The notes under the pieces: model-generated
Told to the model about the DNA's origin: nothing
Database searches by the model: none
The model's input: the letters and a program-made list of their open reading frames with translations, nothing else
Assembly (NCBI GenBank): GCA_004009845.1
Contig: RMBW01000050.1
Coordinates: 159,475-223,474, forward strand
Source of the DNA: Davidsoniella eucalypti
Lineage: Eukaryota > Ascomycota > Sordariomycetes > Microascales > Ceratocystidaceae
DNA length: 64,000 nucleotides
Reading direction: 5' to 3'
Shown: positions 23,742 to 34,090 of the stretch, piece by piece
Position numbering within the stretch: position 1 is the stretch's first letter
How the letters are laid out: every line of letters begins with the position of its first letter
Translations under genes and position numbers: made by a program

Positions 23742-25799
23742 ATGCGTCCATCGTACGACGAAGCAGAGCCTTTGATGTCTGAATCATCGCCATCATCACC
23801 TACCGATAGTGCGCCAATCACCTCGACTCTAGCTTCAGACGACCATCCCGATGCTCCATTGGTGTCTTCCAATGGCTCGTTGCATCCAGCAAACCCCCAA
23901 GCCACAGCGCTTGAACTAGGCGATTCCGAAGATGCCGAGCTCTCATTGCCTACTACTGGAACTGGTACGTCCGGATCATCGCCTTTGCCGCGTTTCCTGA
24001 GAGACCGCAAGAAACCGCAATGGATGCCATATAGCATGTTCCGCATGTATTCTGCTATGAAGCACTGGGCGCACGGCCCGCATTCTCCGCGCGACTATCG
24101 TATAGTTCCGGCTCTTCCAGCAATACAGGAGTATCCGCTGTATATCGTCGACCGGCTTCTACCTAGACGTAAGCAGCGTATGGGTGCCCTCTTTGGGCTG
24201 ATATTCGCCTGGGTACTTGTCTTTGCCATGGTCAAGCGCCACGAGCTATTTTCTACAGATATTGCCGGCTGGGGCGATCCACAGACCATCTCATGTGGTG
24301 TGTCCTACTGGGCGCGAGGAAACCAATGTGGTCTAAACGGCGCAGATTGTCGACCGTTCAATGGGAGCGGCTTCCCCTTCAGGTGTCCAGCCAACTGTGC
24401 TAGTTACCATGTTCTCAACCCGAGAGCCGTCGGTGACCAAGAAGTCGTGTATCGGTCTCTAGTTGTTGGTGGCCCAAGTGAAGATGAAGCACAAGCTGTT
24501 TATCGTGGCGACTCGTTCATCTGTGGCGCAGCCCTTCACGCCGGTGTTTTATCGAATGAAAAAGGCGGCTGTGGAGTCGTCAAGTTGGTTGGTGAACGTC
24601 AAAGCTACACGGCCTCCAAGCGCCATGGAATCGAGAGCGTCGGATTTGACTCTAGCTTCCCACTGTCTTTTACGTTCCTCGATGTACAGTGTAGTGCCAA
24701 GGACATGCGGTGGAACCTGCTTGGAGTCTCGCTTGCCTTCTCTATTGCTATCTCGCTGGTTACATGTGATCCGGCTGCCTTCTTCTTCACTACCTTTGTT
24801 GGCCTCTACTGGCACGTTGGCCTTGCATCTGATCCTCCACGTCACTTCTCGATTGCCGATCTTGTATCGCAGTTAATTGGTAGATTTGTGCCCGCAGTCT
24901 TCATGGCATGGGTGTTTTACGACAAAATGGGCATCAGACGCACTCTGACGGGGCTGACTGCTCAGTTCGAAAAGACCATCCTTTGGATTGGCGGATGCTG
25001 GATAGGAGCTCTAGAGAACTACACGTTGGAATGGATACCAATCAACCGGTTGGAAGCACACGACCTAGCTCAACAGCCTAGTGCCAAGGCCGCATTATCA
25101 ATCATTATTAGCTTGCTAGTTGCAATTGCGGCGGGGCAGATCTATTGCTTTAGGACAGAAGGACGTCTGGTACCATATCTGAAGCTCTATGGTCTCTTCA
25201 TTGCAGGTATCTTGCTATTTCTCACTCTGCCTGGGCTGAATCTACGAATCCACCACTACATATTAGCCATGCTATTAATGCCTGGGACGAGCATGCAAAC
25301 ACGGCCATCGTTGCTATATCAGGGTATCCTCACGGGATTATTTCTTAACGGAATTGCCCGCTGGGGCTTCGACCCTGTGCTTCAGACGCCGATTGCGCTA
25401 CAAGGCGACGCCCAGCACGGATCACTATTACCTACGATCCTCGCTCCTGAGATCATCTCTGCAGCCATAGTCAATGCTACCAGTAGTATCACGTTCCAGT
25501 GGAAATCACCACCTAGTTCGATTTACGAAGGTCTCAGTGTACTCGTCAACGACGTGGAACGCTTCCGCACCTTCTTCGACCATGGTTTTGACTCGCAAAC
25601 TCAGTTTACGTGGGAACGTCAGTCAGACGCTGAGCTTGACGAGTACTTCCGTTTTGCTTTCATCGAGGGAAACCAAGTGTTGGATTATACGCGGGCGGGT
25701 GTCTGGACAAAGGCTGGCACATGGTCTCATATGGAGGCTGGGCCATCCAATGTAAACAAAAGAAATGTGGATGAATTCCATGTACAAAGTGGTCTCTAA
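23742..25799 (+). CDS. LCCL-domain multi-pass membrane protein
   Basis: A single exon of 685 residues. After a disordered, acidic N-terminus (1-85) come the conserved YRIVPALPAIQEYPLYIVDR stretch, a first membrane segment (about 148-165) and a lumenal LCCL domain (about 180-310). The LCCL part carries paired cysteines: CGVSYWARGNQCGLNG, FRCPANCASY, FICGAALHAGVLSNEKGGCG and the family signature SKRHGIESVGFDSSFPLSF. About eight further membrane segments follow (from nt 24715 to about 25350) and then a C-terminal soluble region. This architecture is a known fungal family (YBL102-unrelated LCCL proteins) of unclear function, probably in the endomembrane system. The start is the first ATG after the TATA-rich leader at about 23720. 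Confidence 0.86.
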   Translation: MRPSYDEAEPLMSESSPSSPTDSAPITSTLASDDHPDAPLVSSNGSLHPANPQATALELGDSEDAELSLPTTGTGTSGSSPLPRFLRDRKKPQWMPYSMFRMYSAMKHWAHGPHSPRDYRIVPALPAIQEYPLYIVDRLLPRRKQRMGALFGLIFAWVLVFAMVKRHELFSTDIAGWGDPQTISCGVSYWARGNQCGLNGADCRPFNGSGFPFRCPANCASYHVLNPRAVGDQEVVYRSLVVGGPSEDEAQAVYRGDSFICGAALHAGVLSNEKGGCGVVKLVGERQSYTASKRHGIESVGFDSSFPLSFTFLDVQCSAKDMRWNLLGVSLAFSIAISLVTCDPAAFFFTTFVGLYWHVGLASDPPRHFSIADLVSQLIGRFVPAVFMAWVFYDKMGIRRTLTGLTAQFEKTILWIGGCWIGALENYTLEWIPINRLEAHDLAQQPSAKAALSIIISLLVAIAAGQIYCFRTEGRLVPYLKLYGLFIAGILLFLTLPGLNLRIHHYILAMLLMPGTSMQTRPSLLYQGILTGLFLNGIARWGFDPVLQTPIALQGDAQHGSLLPTILAPEIISAAIVNATSSITFQWKSPPSSIYEGLSVLVNDVERFRTFFDHGFDSQTQFTWERQSDAELDEYFRFAFIEGNQVLDYTRAGVWTKAGTWSHMEAGPSNVNKRNVDEFHVQSGL

Positions 25800-26779
25800 G
25801 CCCCAGAAGTAGAACGGTGCTAGAGGGTTTGATTTTATTACTGCTAAGATGATTTACTACTACTAGGGAGGAACATGTTCTCCCATACAGTAGACACTGC
25901 TACTATTCTTTGTTGATATATATATATGTATACAGTCGATGTTGTTGCTATTTTTCATGAATTTAATGTATTTTGAATAAAAACCAGTCGTCAAACTATT
26001 TCTCTCCTGCCTTAAAATAAGCCATTTTTATGTTAACACGAAACACCGGTCCATAGCTTGTGAGGTGTGAGTAAATTACGATATATTTGATCTACAACTC
26101 TTCAAATAACGGAACAGCCATCACTACGACATTTAGCTCCATCACATGTAGATATAATCAAGAGGTAGCATTGATTTCTAGTATGTATCATGCATCAAGT
26201 TAACTACAATTAGCTGTATACAGATACAATCATATTGTACAGTGCACACAAAATGTACATATATACTTAGTGCCCACCCCTGCCGCTTACATTGTTTCCC
26301 TCTTATCTACTTCCGGCCACCGAGAATCCTGACTAGAAGATGAACAAGCACGTTGGCATAAACACTGTTTTTAACAGGTTGCTTGTCTATTTCGATGGGT
26401 AGCTGGACAGGCGTAGAGGCTTTGGTTGAAATGTATTGTGATATGCGAAACTCTTATCAGATCTTGCAATAGCGGTCTTGAACAGCAGGCTTTGTCCTTC
26501 TCGTCCTGTCCTACCTCTAAAGTTCCTGACATTCAAAGGTCCGGGGGTGGATCTATTACTCTGTGTAAAGCGCCGATCATATAGCAAAGAGAGGTTCGCT
26601 TTGCTACGGTTCACGAACGACATCTCAAACATGACAGATAGCAACATTTGTTGGGTTAAGCAAGCTGTTATATGGGATAATTCTCTCATTTTCTCTTTCT
26701 GATTTTTGACCGATGAGCATTTCTGGCTCCCTGTTTGTTTCCTCTAAATCTCTTGGCTTTAAAGGTGACATAGGATTGT
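25800..26779. other. Intergenic, AT-rich
   Basis: 3' flank of the LCCL gene, then AT-rich sequence up to the LINE tail. ORFs on both strands at 26387-26702 show no recognisable motif. Confidence 0.45.
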
Positions 26780-28800
26780 CTACTTTATTTATTTATTTAT
26801 CATTTTACGTCTTTATGTGGATCACGTGGAGACGACCCTAGTGGATCGTTAGACGTCGAGAGACCCCCTCGAAGAAACCCTCTTAATGGAGGTCCAGAAA
26901 ATTACAAAAGAAAGAAACAGAAGGCAGAAAAGCAGTGGAACAGAGATATTTGATGAGAAGGTCGAAGGGGATAGGAGCAGCGCTAACCTGGCTAGACTCT
27001 TCCCCCCTTTGTCCTCCTAAGGGTTAGGGGCATATATCTACAAAGAAGTTTGTCTCCTTGATGAATTTGCAGAAATCAATGACCCCTTGTTGTGTGGATA
27101 GAGTGTTGTCTATGGTAATGTGAAACGGTCTTCGTGAGAAAACCTTTGACAGACGTTTGCCTTTCCAGCAGAAGAAGAAATGTAGTGGGTCCTTCTTTTT
27201 CCCACAAGAACATGAATCTGTAAAGTTTGCATGGTGTAGGCGAAGGTGGTAGTCCACAAAATCTCCGTGATGTGATCGGGCGGCCAGCAGCCGGCCCAGT
27301 GTCTTCCTTGGGAGTGACAGTTCAAAGGGGGTCCTGAGGCTTGCAGAAAGTCCCAGGTGTAAGTTGTCGGGGCAGTGGATGTCCACCAGTCGGCTTACTC
27401 CTCCTGAAGCCGACTCCGAGCAGCTCGTTTGACATGAGCAATGGAGGGAGGCAGGTTTGGAGGTGTGGGTAAAGTAGCACCTTCCTTGGCTAGAGAGTGG
27501 AACTCTAAGATCTGGGCTTGGCTGGTGTCTGTTGGTGCGGAGCCGGGAAAGAGGCAAGCATATGCTGCTTGATTGTCAAGAATAATGTTCTTTGCGGGAT
27601 GTGTGCATGGGGCCTGAAGGGCCAATTTCAGGCCATTCAGGGCATCCACTATCTTGGCATCAAAGACTTCATGATTCTTTCCTAGGGATCCTCGTTGTCT
27701 ATCAACTAGCCAGTTACCTTGATATACAGATTATCAAATACCCATCCAGTTCGTCCATCTTCCAGTTTTGATCCGTCAGAGTATACCATGATGTCCATGC
27801 TGTTGGTGAGTTTCCGTAATTTAGATTGATTAAAGTTCTCTTAGCGGAGGACCGGGTTACCAAAGGGTGATTGTGGTCCAGGCTAGTCCATCTTGCAGCC
27901 AGGAGTCTTCGTTTGTTCTACAGAAGGAGAAGTGCAGGGGCGATTGCCGCTTCACGGTGGAGGGCGGGTGTGGCTTTCCAGACGGGTAGGATTGCTCTCA
28001 GAGCCACCCGGAGCTGGATGAACAATATGAAGAGGATGGGTGATATGGGGGAGCTTTGGGGTACTCCACACAATATGTCATTTTCAATGGATCATTCTGT
28101 GTCCAGTCGAAGTCGGCATTTTCTGTTTATGGCGAAGGAGCCTACCCATTTTATCAAGTTTGGGGGCCAGCCTTGTTCACGGAGGCGGCATTAGAGCCTG
28201 CCGGGGAGAATAGCGTCAAAAGCTCCTTCAACATCCATGGCCACCAGAGTACAGACCTTTCGCTCACTCCAATTCTTCTCTATATCATATATCACACAGG
28301 CCACAAGGTCTGTCGCACTCCGTTTCGGGAGGGCTCCAAACTGTTGTGGGCAAAGGATAGAGTTCTCGATAGCCGAATGGGAGATCTTTCTAGCAATAAG
28401 CCGTTCCAGCCCTTTGCCAAGACAGGTAGGAGGGCAATGGTCACCAATAGCTGGGGAGAGACGGGTCTTTGTCGGGTTTGGGGATGACAACTATTTCGGC
28501 GACTTTGAAGGCCGCTGGGTGGTATCCCCACGTTATGCACAAATTAAAGAGCAGAGTTACGAATGGCTCCAGGTCATCCTAGAGGGGAACGGAAATGCCA
28601 TCCCGGCCCGGCGTAGCGTTTTTCGCAAGGAACTCCAAGACACGGCGAATCGAACCCCCGGACCTGATCCAAGCTCCGAAGCTAGAAGCTTCGATAGTGC
28701 TAAGGATTTATACCACTTCCTACAACCCTCAGGGCCGTCCAATGATGAGTCTTCTTCGTCGAGGTGTCTTATGATCTTAGTGATTTAGGTAGACGTTAAA
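26780..28800 (-). mobile_element. Degenerate Tad-like non-LTR retrotransposon (RT, RNase H, 3' end)
   Basis: Read on the minus strand. From 28626 downward: NATPGRDGISVPL, then a stop (TAG at 28581-28579), then GYHPAAFKVAEIVVIPKPDK, LGKGLERLIARKI, QFGALPKRSATDLVA, VAMDVEGAFD (catalytic Asp motif A) and GVPQSSPISPILFILF (motif B). The YADD box is absent: the frame jumps straight to RAILPVWKATPALHREA, so a deletion is inferred. RNase H follows: VYSDGS, EVFDAKIVDALNGL, DNQAA; then SCSCGKKKDPLHFFFC, a zinc-knuckle-like end. The 3' UTR runs to an (ATAAA/TAAA)n tail seen on the plus strand as TTTATTTATTTATTTATC at 26783-26800. Several stops and frameshifts make it non-functional. The 5' end is truncated before the endonuclease. 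Confidence 0.85.
26783..26800 (-). repeat. Short (TAAA)n LINE 3' tail
   Basis: Tetranucleotide run TTTA on plus, TAAA on minus, at the 3' end of the minus-strand LINE. It is the tail type expected from target-primed reverse transcription. I found no convincing target-site duplication. Confidence 0.6.
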
Positions 28801-28814
28801 TATAATCAAATCAA
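28766..28814 (+). repeat. 49-bp dispersed repeat, copy 1
   Basis: Matches 52892-52940 at 42 of 49 positions in the same orientation, including a perfect 21-bp core (AGACGTTAAATATAATCAAAT). It sits at the 5' edge of the LINE fragment. On the minus strand one frame reads IIFNVYL, which could be an endonuclease strand, but this is weak. Confidence 0.65.
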
Positions 28815-29482
28815 GGCGGGGACCTGTTGGAATCTTTCATATTTGATAGATATGACCCGGTTATAGTGAAATAATTGAAACTTCCTCGGGCAAGAATATA
28901 GACTCTTTTTTTTTCCCTGGCAAAAATTGTATTTCGATCAAACCGCAGCGATTCTTTTACCACCCATAAAAACATGATGTAATCAAATCAGGTGGGATGT
29001 AGAAACACAGCAACAAGAGACAAGATTCCTATCGAGTGTGTCTCCCTAAGCTTTTAGCAAGTGGTGCCTGACTGGTGCCTAACTGGTGCCTGACTGGTGC
29101 CTAACTAACGCCTAAGAAGTTGATATATTATTCCAACTAACTAACTGTATGAAAGCAATTTAGTGGGCAGTGTTCTGTAGTAAAGAAGTAAGTAAGCTGA
29201 TTGCTTAAGCAGTAGCTATAGCTAAATAAAACCACAACATTTTATGATTTGCTGATTGGAAGATAACCAGCTACAAACTTATATTAAAAGGCTGTTTTTG
29301 TTTTCTGCTGGCACATCTACAACTTGCATCAATCATCTTCTGTCGAGTCAACTATAATAGAAAAACATCGGACAACATTCAGTCTTACGCGCTCCGAATA
29401 TATATTTATTTTCCTGAGATTTCTCGCTTCATCTTCTATAACCAACTAAACACGACACTTGATTTGAATATCGCAGTTTGTC
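28815..29482. other. Intergenic, promoter side of the kinase-like gene
   Basis: AT-rich; contains the 11-bp tandem repeat at 29062-29116 and a probable promoter with TATATTTATTT near 29400. No other gene seen. Confidence 0.45.
29062..29116. repeat. 11-bp tandem repeat, five copies
   Basis: TGGTGCCTGAC and TGGTGCCTAAC alternate four times, followed by a diverged fifth unit TAACGCCTAAG. It lies 370 bp upstream of the kinase-like gene's start. Confidence 0.8.
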
Positions 29483-32245
29483 ATGGAAGAGGGAAAGCAA
29501 AAGGTAAAATGGCAAGTCAAAGTTATTCAATGATATATAACTAACAATTATCAACGATAGGTTGTTGAAGCTACAACAACCAAGGCTACAGTGGATGCAA
29601 AATCCAATGCAGATCTAGTAGCTCCATATTCGACAGCAGACAATGATCAACAAGAGGAGAATAAACGTCTCAGAGAAGAATTAAGACTCCGCGACGAAAA
29701 ATCACGACTCCAAGGCGAAGAAATTCGACGCCTCAAAGAAGAATCACGAAATCGTGAAGCCGAAAACAAACGCAAGTTGGAACACGAAAGAGGAGAATCA
29801 CGACGTCGCGACGAAGAATCACAAAATCGTGAAGCTGAAACCAAACGCCAGTTGGAACGCGAAAGAGAAGAATCACAACAGACAATTGAACGCGAAAGAA
29901 AAGAATCACGACGTCGCGACGAAGAATCACAAAATCGTGAAGCTGAAACTAAACGCAAGTTGAAACACGAAAGAGAAGAATCACGACGCCGCGACGAAGA
30001 ATCACGACTCCGTGATGAAAAATCACGACTCCGCGAAGAAGAATCACGACTCCGCGAAGAAGAATCAAAAAAACGATTAGCGGCACAGGCTCCTTTAACA
30101 TTCCACAAATTTGTTTATTTCAATTTTGCAATGAACTATCGAACACTACGATTGTATCCGGCAAATTCAAAGTTGCTCACAACCGGTAGCCCTACCTCAG
30201 TTCACCACAGGTTCTATCCCCGTGAGCTTCGCCCCTGGACTGACTTTGAAGCTATTCATGAATCTTCATTTTCCTTACTCGAGTCGACCTTCAAGGATGA
30301 AGGTTTATTCTCTAGCATCTTGGATATTGGTAGCAGGCAATTTACGCTGAGAAACCTCCAACTAGGATGTGAGATGGATGTTGTTTACTTCCACAGAGAT
30401 ACAATCCAAATTCCAGTCACAGAAATCATTAACGCCTATCTAAAAGCCCAACCTAGTGTTGCCTCCAATAATGAGGCTGGTGCCGCTACTGACTCAAACA
30501 TTATCTTTACCAGCAACCCCCGTTTGATAGATGATTTTGCTGTATATTTGGACACTATGTATAGGCAACTTGGTATAGATGATTCTGCTTCTGCTTTGGA
30601 TGCAGACCCACCACACGATCCACTGATACAGTTTGCTACAATGTCATCGACTGCCCATGAACCACCGAACAGTCTATCTGATGACTTTCACTTACATTCA
30701 CGTGCACTCAACCCCCAAAAGCAAAGGGCACAATCACCACCTGCTTTTCCAGATAGAACATGTTCCGAGAAACGAGTTAAGACACATGAGAGAAACCTGT
30801 TCGTCATAGAGTTCAAGGCAGCCCACAAAGCCTCACCAGAACAAGTGGACCAGATTCTTAGGTCTAATCAAGACAGTTCCATTTTTAGTGATGTGATAAC
30901 ATCCTCACAGTTGCAGACGGATGCTGACTCGGGTGAGCCACAAGTCGGCATTTCTAAGGTCGTTTCAAGATTCTTTGTGCAAGCTATTTGCCAAGTATAC
31001 CATTACATGACAACTGGGGGCATGTTGTATGGATATTTAGCAACTGGTCAAGTCATACTTCTTTTGCATATTGACAAGGAAGACCCGGGACTATTGCATT
31101 ACCGTGTCTTTTCATATGACCAAAGCACCCCCGATATTCCCTTTCAGCATGCCAAGGCTCTAGTTCCAGAGATAAGCCCTACCGAAGACATTCGCAATTC
31201 CATCAAACAAACTCCTTTAGCCCTCGTTTCTACTCTAGCACTACTTAGCCTTCGACAGCCTATACTAAACGAAGATCAGTTGGCAAATCGACAACTGCAA
31301 CTTGTTACTTGGCCCAACTTGTACCCTACCGGGGAAGATGATGTTCATGATGCTCCCCAGACAGCATTACCATCATTGAAAAACTCGCCATTGCCGGACT
31401 TTTCCAAATCTCTTCTTACCAGCCGCACCAAAGACAACATCATTCGCCAACCTGTAAAGAAAGCAGTCAAAAGAGCACCAACTGACAAATGTAAGCCTTC
31501 TACTCTGTTAAGCACTGGCCCTAGCGCAACAAAGCCAAAGCCCCGTGATAAATTCTGCACTCAAGAATGCCTCCTGGGTCTCCAGAGGGGTACTCCATTG
31601 GATGTTCAATGTCCCAATTGGGAGTTACATCAGGCCGCTGTCAAGTCAAGCTTTGCGGGAGTGTATTTCCACCCTATAACCATGGCAGAGTTGTGTGTGG
31701 TTATTAAAAGCCAGCTGGACACTGACCTGAGCTCATATTGCCAAGTGACCTCAGCACAGGGGTTCATTGGGTCCATCGTCAAACTCACTGCACACCCTTA
31801 TGGGTATACATTTGTAGGCAAAGCTGTTGTAGATGTATGCCTCCCCATTATCAAGTATGAGATGCAAGTGTATGATCGGTTGTACAGCTTGCAGGGCTCC
31901 ATTGTGCCAATATGTTTAGGCTACGTTTCGCTGGAAAAGAATCTCTGTATAAATTTTCAAATAAACAGACATATTCTTCTAATGTCATACTCAGGCCGAC
32001 CAGTGGCCAGTCTAGAGGAGACTAATGTTGATTTCTTGGAATCCAAAATTCGTGAGCTAGGAGTTGACCACGGTGATATTAGAGAGCCGAACGTTTTATA
32101 CCACGAACAGTACAAACGACTTATGATCATCGACTTTGATCGTTCCCGTTTATATCCGCTAGAACCAGAAAATCATCCCAAGAGAAGCGGCCAGGACGAC
32201 ATAAGCAATGAGGAGGTTCAAAACAAGAGGCCCCGTCATCAATAA
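29483..32245 (+). CDS. Endonuclease-like/protein kinase-like protein with charged coiled coil
   Basis: Exon 1 (29483-29503, MEEGKQK) joins exon 2 (29561-32245) over a 57-nt intron; 901 residues. Residues about 30-190 are a Glu/Arg-rich coiled coil made of degenerate repeats. At about 418-525, VIEFKAAHK then CQVYHYMTTGGMLYGYLATG resemble the restriction-endonuclease-like (E-x-K) module of large fungal accessory families. A Cys motif, FCTQECLLGLQRGTPLDVQC (about 671), precedes a kinase-like fold: YTFVGKAV lysine, E in KYEMQVYD, DHGDIREPNVLY in place of HRD, and IIDFDRSR in place of DFG. Codons are A/T-richer than in neighbouring housekeeping genes. LINE debris lies on both sides. Function is unknown; similar REase-kinase architectures occur in effector-like and conflict-type proteins. 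Kinase activity is uncertain. Confidence 0.8.
29690..30080 (+). repeat. Coding tandem repeat of the charged coiled coil
   Basis: About 390 bp of degenerate units built on GAAGAATCACGAC and CGTGAAGC blocks, encoding ESRRRDEES and NREAE(T/N)KRKLE-type segments. Internal near-identity (for example 29800-29860 against 29905-29965) suggests recent unit duplication. Confidence 0.8.
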
Positions 32246-33376
32246 GTCTTGAATAATCGGAGTAGACTTTCGGATTTTCATTATTTCTTTGTATGTTAAG
32301 GTTAGGGAAGGGTTTTTACATATGTCTATCTATCGTTTGAATTATATAAATGTATAAACTTTCATGTACAGTGCTATCCGACCACTAGGGGTAGCCACCT
32401 TTGAACTGAGACATATCCTACGGAAGATGCCAAGATATAGAGCATGATAAACTACTTTTGATTTTACATTTCAACTTTTGTCTTGAGGGCCGCATGTGTT
32501 TCTTTGCACTGTTTTTTCACTTGTGTTATTTCGTTACGTTGTTGTTATAGTTTTTGCTTGTTTTATTGCTACTTTTAGAGAATCTGACATTAAAAGATAC
32601 AGTGTCAGTCTCGGATTGACTGACTTGAAAGGCTTATGCTATAAAACCGGGCTGTAGAAGTGCCAGTTTTGTATATTGGCAGAGTGCGTAAATATTGGTG
32701 AATTTCAGTCAAGAAACAATAAGCTATTATATTTCTTTCTATTGCCAATAGCTCTAAGCATTTATTGATGCTTCTTCTTGACGACTTTCATTTCATTGAT
32801 TGAGTATTAATGTACATTATCATGCTAACAAAGACAAAAGTAAGTGTATATTAGTTATTATCGCAATATCAGTCGTGCATATCACAGCTTTGCAATTACA
32901 GACAAAATCATAGATACTCAAATATGAAGTGAGCCCACTCATAACCAAGCTAAGGGACTTATAAGAATTGTTCAAGGTAGAGACTTCACGGCCCCATAAT
33001 CTAGGTATAGGATGGGGTCGACTTGAAGAAAGTGCATTCATCAGAGTCATTCATATATATATTTGCCCTTGGTCGTTTTAGCCAAGGTCTTGAAGCCAAT
33101 ATTTTGAATGTTACTTGTCTTAAGAAAGGAAGCTCTAGGCTGAATACTCTTGAATAGGAGAATTTGATCTAGATATCAAGCCCTGAACGAGAGGTCATCA
33201 TCTGGTGGCCCTTCAGGGCGAGGTTTTGTGTGTACATATCTGTAGATATAGACTTAAAATAATAAGAATAATAATACAATGGCACTATCTAGTCACTTGC
33301 GGTGATAAAATCACAGCGATGGGATCCTGACACCGCGGTTTGAGTATCCGGAAACTTCAAAGAAGCTATTTACATT
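32246..33376. other. Intergenic, AT-rich
   Basis: 3' flank of the kinase-like gene and about 1 kb of AT-rich sequence before the second LINE fragment. No gene seen. Confidence 0.45.
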
Positions 33377-34090
33377 CTAAAAATATAAACGGCATGGACC
33401 GATGACTGCTCTCTGGACTTCCGTTGGGTTGAGGCAGAGATCTAGCTCAATGTTGCGCAAAGGTGATGTGTGGAAAGAGGACAGGTCCAAGTCCTTAGAG
33501 AGGGTCTCCATGGTTGAGGAGATGTGTCGTTGTCTCGGAGTGGGGCTACCTGAGGAGTTGTTGGGATGCCTCCATCTAGCTATCTTCCATAAGCTTTCAG
33601 GGTTGTTGGCATCCGCAATCTTTTGTCTAAAAAGAATATCTTTGTACGCAGCATTTCGAATATCCAAGGCGAACGCTTGATGTGACGAGTGCGTCTTTGT
33701 ACCCTCCAATGGCTTTCTTGCCACGGAGTGCCTCTGAGATGACTTCGTCCGGCGGGGCATGTGTTCAGGGTGCTAACTACCTCAGACACAGCACTGGGAA
33801 TGTTCGAGAAACAGAGGTCCAATGTGTGTCCACGGGAGTGCGTTGGTACACCGGTGGGGGCAGGTATCCGGGGGGTCAGCCGGTTTGGTTTTGGAGTGTC
33901 CCTTTACCATGTAGCGCCGTGCCTGTCCATGAAGGTGAAGGGTTCTTGAATTAAGTAGTACCATATCAGCTTTGTTTGTCTCCGCTAAGGTGGAGGTAAA
34001 ATTGTCTACTCTGTTTAGTGTAAGTCTTGGGATACCAGGGTATGAAATACTCGTAAGGGTTAGCTGCACCAACAGCCAATCATAGCGCTA
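33377..34090 (-). mobile_element. Tad-like LINE fragment: end of endonuclease and linker
   Basis: On the minus strand a frame near 33870-33770 reads THSRGHTLDLCFSNIPSAV, the C-terminal motif of LINE apurinic-type endonucleases (GHxxDLxFS). A frameshift later (33760-33377) come RNAAYKDILFRQKIADANNPESLWKIAR and LNPTEVQRAVIGPC, the linker that normally precedes the RT motif PGPDGI. It stops there. Same strand as the RT fragment 4.6 kb away. The residual overlap of linker regions suggests a separate copy more than one element split in two, but this is not settled. Confidence 0.65.

Noticed and set aside
26387..26702. Opposed ORFs of 100 and 74 codons
   Set aside because: No recognisable family, no start context or splice support.
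28579..28581. UAG in the LINE RT as another edited stop
   Set aside because: The same frame also has TAA at 28710-28708, frameshifts and deletions, so ordinary decay explains it; no hairpin around it.
29647..30108. 153-codon Ser/Arg-rich minus ORF
   Set aside because: Antisense of the coiled-coil repeat in the kinase-like gene.
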